A DNA stretch of 64,000 nt from Phaeoceros laevis. Its lineage: Eukaryota > Anthocerotophyta > Anthocerotopsida > Notothyladales. This document shows, piece after piece, positions 58,017 through 64,000 of the stretch (the stretch's first letter is position 1; each line of letters opens with the position of its first letter). A program made the translations under genes and the position numbers. The notes beneath the pieces are model-generated. The model saw only the letters and a list, made by a program, of their open reading frames with translations. It made no database searches and was not told the origin of the DNA. The stretch spans positions 438,737 through 502,736 of the forward strand of contig JBNGIQ010009429.1 in NCBI GenBank assembly GCA_049999765.1. Reading direction: 5' to 3'.

Positions 58017-58655
58017 ATTCAGACGTGTGATTTACCCTAAAGTGGCCCAAAGATGGGATGAGCCCCACGCAGCCACAAGTGTGCTACTGGCCTGCCAAAG
58101 CCGCGCCTTTATCGTTGATTATGTAAGATAACTGCAATCTATGTTTGCCTGTGTATTACTAGTGCTGTTATTAACAAACGCACGCCGGCTTCAAGATGCG
58201 GCTTTCAAGAGGTTCTTGGTAGATAGATAGTCTAGATAGCTTTAGACTTGTGAGGTAGTGGGCGTGGCAGTTTGTTTGTTTGTTTGTTCATTAGGAGTAT
58301 GCAGCCATGAGGCTATGACGCCAAACCGGATAATAGAGAACACCAAGGGTGTAAGCCTAAGCTACAACTAAAAAGATAACTTAACTATGATGGCATCCTT
58401 AGAGGAAATGAATTATGAGCAAGCTAAAAAAGAAAATTGTCTAAAGATAATCACTAATGCATAGAAAATAAAAGACCAATTGTTGTGAAGTGTTGGGTCG
58501 TGGAGTAATTGACAAAGTCAATTGAGTCCAGAATTAGAATAACTAGAGTAAGTAAATTGAGTCCAATAAACTCTTTTGAGGGTTCTTATATTGAGTCGGG
58601 GCCGCGGTTATTTTGCCGCACGGTTGGTGCACGCCCAGGTCGGTTAATAAATCAT
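58017..58655. other. Gene-free spacer
   Basis: AT-rich sequence between the TIR element and the LINE. It contains a tttg microsatellite (about 58,272-58,288) and several short agttgagtcca-type repeats near 58,520-58,595 (caattgagtccag, aattgagtccaa, attgagtcgg). It may be the LINE 3' untranslated region, since the LINE reads leftward into it. No gene was seen. Confidence 0.45.
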
Positions 58656-59749
58656 TCATTCAAGGGAAGGACCCCTTGAAGATTTGCAACCACTCTGAGC
58701 GAGTGGCGAGGCATTTGCCGAGGATGTGAGTTCGAGTCTCCTCCACGGCCCCGCATTTACGACAAAAAGGCGAGCCTGGAATGTTGAAGCGGCAAAAGTA
58801 AGTCCCAATGGCCATGTGGCCAGTCCGTAGTTGGGTGAGGAAGGAGGAGATGCGTCTCTCATGACCAGCCATACGCTTAAGCATAGAGGTGATGGGCCAC
58901 TCCCCACCACATGTTTGAAGGAAAATGCCTCAAAAGAAGACATCCACATATAATGCCATCTGGAGAGCATGGAGGAGTTGATGATTTGAAATGCCCGTGA
59001 TTTGGTCAAAACCTGATCTACTTCAGCCACAGGGAGGAGGGTAGCCAGTTTAGCTAGCGAATCAGCAACTTCGTTTCCAATAATCTTGCGGTAGCCCGGG
59101 ATCCAGTGGAGTAGTAGAGAGCTGTGAGGGTGAGAATGGAGAAGGGATCGAACAACAGCAAGAGCGGCCATGGAGGAGCTTTGACCAGAGCGAGCTGAGA
59201 TATCGAGAAGAGAGGAAATGGCAGCCTGATTATCAGAGAAGATGGTTATCGAGCGAGTGGAGATGGTTATCGAGCGAGAGGAGATGGTTATCGAGCGAGA
59301 GGAGANNNNNNNNNNGGAGATGGTTATCGAGCGAGAGGAGATGGTTATCGAGCGAGAGGAGATGGTTATCGAGCGAACATGTGAGGAAGGCTGACAAGGA
59401 ACATGAGGAAGGGTGAGGAGGATAGAGGGTAAAGAAAGCATAACCTTTGGAAGGGTGATGAGGATAGAGGTAAAGAAAGCATAACCTTCACAATTGCCAG
59501 CACTTCCGGCAACCCAGCACTTCTCGTTGCCGGAAGTTCTCGTCATAATTCTCGTCATAAGCTCGTCATAGATGGCCGGGGCGTGGCGGTTGCCGAAAGA
59601 AAGATACTTATTATGAGGCCCTTGAGCTCAATTTCTTCAATTCCCCATAACTGAGTGAAACACAAGTTATACAATTCTGCAATTTCCGTGTGGACTACGT
59701 TATGACCCGCTCTGGTCATGATAGCGTCAAAGGAACCGGGGATGTACAA
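58656..59749 (-). mobile_element. Dead LINE fragment: RNase H and zinc-knuckle end
   Basis: This is the 3' part of a non-LTR retrotransposon polyprotein. One frame has an RNase H core: IFSDNQAAISSLLD with a catalytic Asp, then HWIPGYRKIIGNEVADSLAK with the final catalytic Asp. A shifted frame then reads ISSFLTQLRTGHMAIGTYFC and IPGSPFCRKCGAVEETRTHI, the Cys-rich C-terminal motif of Jockey/I/Tad-like elements. A frameshift near 58,890 separates the two. The reverse transcriptase and endonuclease are missing. A 21-bp repeat array, a duplicated block at 59,405-59,490 and a 10-N gap further break the coding sequence. Confidence 0.85.
59240..59376. repeat. 21-bp minisatellite within the RNase H coding region
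   Basis: Six visible copies of a 21-base unit (ggagatggttatcgagcgag core), three on each side of a 10-N gap, encode seven-residue repeats SSRSITI on the minus strand. The unit copies the strand that precedes the catalytic SDN of RNase H. True copy number is unknown because of the gap. Confidence 0.92.
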
Positions 59750-59804
59750 TTCTAGGAACTCCCTGCGGCCCTGACAGCAAAACTAGTCCACACTACGGAC
59801 ACTC

Positions 59805-62535
59805 TCATCTCCTTCGCCTGCTTCTAGCCAAACGCGCACTACCATTTCTTGGCAGCTCATTCCCAGGTATCGTCAAAACAGTTCCGTCTCGTATCTCTTC
59901 GAGATTGGCGGTCTCAATCGTTTTTTGTGCCTCGATGTAAACCATGCAATCCCTCACCTACGGCGCACCACAGCCAGACCTTAGAAAACAACCATTGTGG
60001 CATAAAACTAATAGTTCCAAACTGCTAGATACTCACCTGTTCTTCAAGGTCAGATATTCTGTCGTCTTTACTTGTAAGGAGAGCCTGGTGCCTGTATGAA
60101 ATGCGGCAGCATCGTCAGTATACGAATAGGGAAATCGCTAGCAGCATGACTACACCCAGCAGATGCCCTTGTACAGCTCAGACCTCTCCTCAGCCTCCTT
60201 GAACTTGCTCTGCCATATGGTTTGATTTTCGGACAATGACTTATTCACCTGCACATGCATCTTGGGTCATGAGCGTTTGAATTGGATGCACATACACAAC
60301 TCACATCAGGGAACGGTTGCACAATACCTGCCGTAAAAAATCCATCTCTTTCTCCTTAGCCTCAATCCTTGCATCCATCTTCTCTTGTAACTTCTGTAAC
60401 CTCACCCTAAACGACTTCTCTGCAGCTTGAGACAGTCGCTGTTCTGTTTCCACCAACATTCCCTCATAGTGCTGGAAACATGCAATGCAGGGTACTGGTG
60501 GGCAAGTGCAGACAATTTTGGCCGATGGTGCCAAATAACGTGTTACAATATAAGAATAACTCAATCAGGTGCAGAATTTTCCATAAACAGTAAATGCATG
60601 ATGTGACTCCAATGAGGAAGTACCTGTCTCTGGCTCTCAAGCTGGGTTGTAAGAAGGTGATTATATTCATATGATATCTGCACACAACAAGCATTCCCAA
60701 TTGGACTCTGCAAGCCAAAAGTTGAAAGCCCACAGAAGCAAGACGCTGCAGCAGAAACAGGGGCAATTGACCTACTGCTTCAAGTTTACTATCATGGACT
60801 GCTTCCATGATATCTGATCCCCTGCTACACTCACAGCTGCTATTATCATCGCTTCCTTCCCTGCAAGGAGCTGGAAGCTCCACGAGCTTGCCATCAGTCT
60901 TTGACTGAATTAGCCGATGAACATACCCATCGCCCACATAATCCCACACACGCTGTGTCTCAAGTTCCAGAGAATAACAATGATTTGTAAGTTTGAAGTG
61001 ACTCTCAGCATGCCCTGCTTCATACCTACAGATTCATAGAACCGAGATAATGGTCAACTTCACTTGGTTTTAGGGTCAGAGAAAGGTCCAACATTGAGAT
61101 TCAAACGAAATTCAAGAATACAGCATTACATTACCTTCCACACCCAACAAACCCACAAATGACACAAATCCATAGGCTCTCAGATGTTCCACAAACAGAA
61201 CAAGTAGAATTCTCAGATTGTGTTTGGCAATACCGGCATACCTGTGCAGGCAAAACATAGTAAGTAGGTCACCATTGCTATAGCCCTGAGACACTACATA
61301 ACACTGTAATACGAGGACTCACGGGACATGAAGAGTCTGTCCACTTGGAGATGCATGTGCTGTGGAATGAGTGATTGCATACTGTTGTCAGAATCCCACT
61401 GATATGCTGATCAAGACGTTCTGCACAGCCCCCAAGATAAACAGTCTTAGTGGCAAAGAAGTACCAACTGGCCCTTCAACAAGATAATGTCCGACGGCAA
61501 GTAGTAGCCAGGTCACAACCAAGAGCATGGAGCTTACCAAGACATACAGGGCAATTTGGAAGCTCTGTTAGTCCCGTTGGTGGGATTGACGCTTGCTCTT
61601 CAGAATGAGTGTATTGTACATCTGCAGTGTATAACACGTGACAGATCTCTTCCTGCAGGCAGATCATTCATGTCATTCAATCATATAAGTGTCCAGCATA
61701 GGAAGCAACAAGCACAGGTCTTTGAAAGACAAGTGACGATTTCCTACTGTGAACTCCCAATTCACACAATAAAGCTGAAAGGCCCTTCTCAACCGCGACA
61801 ACTTCCATGACAGCAAGGGCCTACTTAAACAACTCTGCTGAGAAGGTGATTTACTCAAAGAGTACCTCCAAAGACGAGAACTTCTCTCCATTGTAGTGTC
61901 GGTAAAACGCATCAGCTGAATCAAGACTGTCAAAGGAAAGAAGGACACAATATCTGTCCTTCACGCCATCAGTCCTGCAATGTTGTGGACACACAACTAG
62001 CGAATTTGGCAAGGACAACTTGAAGAACAAACACCTTCTATGGTGTCAAAGAGAGAACGAGGAACGGGAAAATTTTGAAAACTGTGCAAACCTGACCATC
62101 CTCATCTCTGTTATGTTCTGCAGAAACGACCCCGAAAATTTACAGAAATCCGATCCAGTCATGTGGTTCGGGACAGCAAGTACACATAGATGCTCACGAC
62201 GGCCGCCCTACACATTCAAGATCAGGTCTGGTTAGTTCCTATCACTTCCCAATAGGATGACGGAGTAGCTAAGGTGCACATCGAAAGACACTTACAGGAA
62301 GCTGATTCACGGATTCAGGATCTATTTTCGTATCTCGGAACAGGTGCACAACTCCACGAGTAGCCTCCACCCTGGGGTTCCCCGAAGAAAATCTGAGAGT
62401 CTTCAGGCCAGAGGAAGAGCCTTCCTCCTCCAACACCTCCCCTTGTTGAGAAGCCTCCGCCACATCTCCAGAATCCTTCCCAGGTGCCATTAACACGGCT
62501 ACCGGATCCAAAGTACGCACTTTCACACAGAACAT
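59805..62535 (-). CDS. BRIZ: BRAP2-type RING/ZnF-UBP E3 ubiquitin ligase (BRIZ)
   Basis: BRIZ1 and BRIZ2 form a heteromeric E3 ligase needed for seed germination in Arabidopsis. The ATG at 62535 gives MFCVKVRTLDPVAV, like family N-termini. The BRAP2 RRM-like domain follows (RGVVHLFRDTK; RYCVLLSFDSLDSADAFYRH; YNGEKFSSLE). A RING finger is split by introns: NCPVCL, then ILTTVCNHSFHSTCISKW and SSCPVCRYC. The ZnF-UBP follows (STCSVCGTSESLWICVICGF, GCGRYEAGHAESHFKLTNHC, YVGDGYVHRL). Coiled coils come next (HYEGMLVETEQRL, KLQEKMDARIEAKEKEMDFL, NQTIWQSKFKEAEER, HQALLTSKDDRISDLEEQ). The last exon (VRDCMVYIEAQKTIE, GTVLTIPGNELP) ends in a basic RSRRRR tail; stop at 59805-59807. All zinc ligands are present. 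Confidence 0.93.
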
Positions 62536-63392
62536 GTTCCCCCCTCCACACCGCAAATCTGCAGCTCTAATAACTCACCTAAATCCCAGTGTGCCCGCCA
62601 CGGCAGCACTTCACGCATTGTTCATGTACTTATTGAAATCCCAGTGGATCGGGTCGGCGTAACAGCAACAAATTCGGCATCCAGTGCTTCGATGCAGTAC
62701 TCCTGCAGCGTGGACTGCTAACTTCTCTGATTTCCCTCTGTAGGGGACCAATCCTCGATGCTGCATTGCTGGAGTCCTGTCCAAGTTTTCTTTAGGGCTT
62801 GACTCGCGTTTCGAAAGTGATCTGGTGCAGTCAAAATTTGAACTATATTTTTTTAAAATTCGTACAGAGGTTCCTAACAATAGCGGCGCGGCGGCGTTCG
62901 GACAGACGGAGGCTTTAAACGCTCCGCCTCGTCACTTCCAGGCCTTCTCGACTTTCCTTTTCCTCCTCCACGCCCGCGCTTTCTGAATTCGGCTCCCTTG
63001 CGTCGCCCTTGCTGCTGTTCCACGTTCTGACCTCAGCTGTGACCCCTGGACGCGACTTTGGCAATTTCAGAGTTTGGTTTGCACCTACGTCTTCCTGGAC
63101 AAGTGGTGTGATAGCTTGGTCACGACTTCTGCCCGCGGAAGGAGAGGGAGGTTGCTGTCCGGAGGCATTCATCGTCTCGAAGTACAACACTTTTGGTCTC
63201 GAAGCTACCGAATGTGAGTCTGCTTAGATTTAGGAATCCTTTTTTACCAAGTCTGGCCTACGCCCAGACCAGGGCAGTTTCCTGTGGGAGTGGTTTCCTC
63301 CAGGGTTACGCTCGCTCAGTCTTGGAGCTGACTTTGGGAGTTGTGTGCTTAGCAGGAACGCTGGTGCAATGAATTTTTAGCGAGTCCTTCCG
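62536..63392. promoter_or_regulatory. Divergent region between BRIZ and NSE4
   Basis: This 857-bp stretch lies between two divergent start codons. Minus-strand frames of about 90 codons occur at 62611-62880 and 62915-63190 (the latter Glu/Ser-rich, reading NASGQQPPSPSAGRSRD). Neither has a recognised domain or obvious splice partners, so I leave them uncalled. Sequence near 62,880-63,060 is GC-rich, as expected for a promoter. Confidence 0.45.
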
Positions 63393-64000
63393 ATGGCGAG
63401 GGGAAAAGGGGAGGCCTCCAGCGGCAGGCAGGTGGAGGGAGTGAGTTCGGAGGAGAAGCCGAAGGTGCAGCAAACTAGGAGGGAACGTCGCTTGCTGAGG
63501 GCACGCTATCGGGAAGTGAAGAACACAATAGCTGGAGAGAAGGATGAGCTGACCAGCCTTGATTCTGAGATGTTTGCAGATTGCTACCAAACAATTCAAA
63601 ATTTGCACCTTCAAGTGCAGAAGCCGCGGGAGCAGATTTCCGATGGGGAGGCGTTGTTGGATATGGCCGCCACTTTGGTGGATACGGCGAAGGGAGCCAG
63701 CCGCAAGAACAGGGCAACCCCGAGTGACTTTGTTGCTGCCGTGATCCGCAAGTTCCAAAGGACTAAGCAGGGGAACGTAGATGAGGAGGCTGTGAACATT
63801 GACTGGGGCAAGCTGGGGCTTGAAGCGTGTGTGATCCTGCGGGAGGCGCCGGGGTTGAGTACCCTGATAGGCCCGATGGACAGCCAGCCTAAGCCGAAGA
63901 GGACCTACACAGCCCGTGGGAGGAGGGAGAAGCTCTCTGTGCTAACACAGCCGGATGAGGTGAACGGGACTTCATCGTCCCAGGAGAAGCAGGAGACAGA
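63393..64000 (+). CDS. NSE4: SMC5/6 complex kleisin NSE4, 5' part
   Basis: NSE4 is the kleisin bridging the SMC5 and SMC6 heads in DNA repair. The ATG at 63393 opens MARGKGEASSGRQVEG. The N-terminal helix motif is clear: RRERRLLRARYREVKNTI, then DSEMFADCYQTIQNLHLQVQ and KPREQISDGEALLDMAATLV, which contact SMC6 in known structures. ATPSDFVAAVIRKFQ, VNIDWGKLGLEACVIL, APGLSTLIGPMD and the basic KPKRTYTARGRREK with QPDEVN match plant NSE4. No intron occurs in the 608 bases seen. The C-terminal winged-helix half lies beyond the window. Confidence 0.93.
   Translation, partial: MARGKGEASSGRQVEGVSSEEKPKVQQTRRERRLLRARYREVKNTIAGEKDELTSLDSEMFADCYQTIQNLHLQVQKPREQISDGEALLDMAATLVDTAKGASRKNRATPSDFVAAVIRKFQRTKQGNVDEEAVNIDWGKLGLEACVILREAPGLSTLIGPMDSQPKPKRTYTARGRREKLSVLTQPDEVNGTSSSQEKQET

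Noticed and set aside
62915-63190. Minus-strand 91-codon Glu/Ser-rich frame between BRIZ and NSE4
   Set aside because: Low complexity, in a promoter region, with no splice partner or known domain.

Overview
The window is nuclear DNA of a green plant-lineage (streptophyte) organism. Genes are split by many short GT-AG introns of roughly 60-300 bp. Several families are plant-type: a BCHC-type BEACH protein, a BRIZ-type BRAP2 E3 ligase, an F-box/CW/SNF2 ATPase like Arabidopsis AT3G54460, SRT2, SWEET and an L-type lectin receptor. Gene density is fairly high (about one gene per 5 kb), which would suit a bryophyte or charophyte-grade alga, but I cannot name a genus. Two assembly gaps are present (100 N at 26077-26176 and 10 N at 59306-59315). 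All exon boundaries were read by eye.

Layout: 0.4-1.8 kb holds a decayed N-terminal fragment of a BIG5/BEN1 Sec7-type ARF-GEF. MIC10 (minus) is at 2.3-2.6 kb. A large BEACH gene (minus) fills 3.7-18.5 kb and is followed by the SNF2/F-box gene (minus) at 19.1-24.4 kb. From 24.4 to 27.0 kb there is gene-free sequence with the first gap. From 27 to 37 kb lies a partly decayed tandem duplication of a two-gene block. SRT2 is intact on the left (27.0-29.1 kb) and an aldo-keto reductase (AKR) is intact on the right (35.4-37.0 kb). Between them sit broken copies of both genes, a decayed coiled-coil gene and strong palindromes. U2AF65 (37.5-42.5 kb), a SWEET sugar transporter (44.0-45.5 kb), a small membrane protein (minus, 46.3-47.0 kb) and the OST48 subunit of oligosaccharyltransferase (47.3-50.1 kb) follow. 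A 983-bp element with perfect 25-bp terminal inverted repeats carries a Cys-rich ORF at 50.2-51.2 kb. Next are a CNNM/DUF21-CBS transporter-like gene (minus, 51.6-54.4 kb) and a lectin receptor that stops just where its kinase should begin (54.9-56.4 kb). The latter overlaps, tail to tail, an isolated last exon of HAL3. The 57-59.8 kb stretch is transposon-rich: a TIR element containing a tRNA-like sequence, and a dead LINE. BRIZ (minus, 59.8-62.5 kb) and the 5' part of NSE4 (63.4 kb onward) close the window.

The genes are mostly housekeeping and show no shared pathway. The strongest unusual signal is in U2AF65. An 89-nt exon in RRM2 is tandemly duplicated across a 59-nt intron. Because 89 is not a multiple of three, including both copies or neither gives a frameshift and a stop. 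This is the signature of mutually exclusive exons in a core splicing factor. The second signal is the SRT2-AKR duplication, whose junction joins AKR codon 9 to SRT2 intron 1 and so explains why one intact copy of each gene remains.
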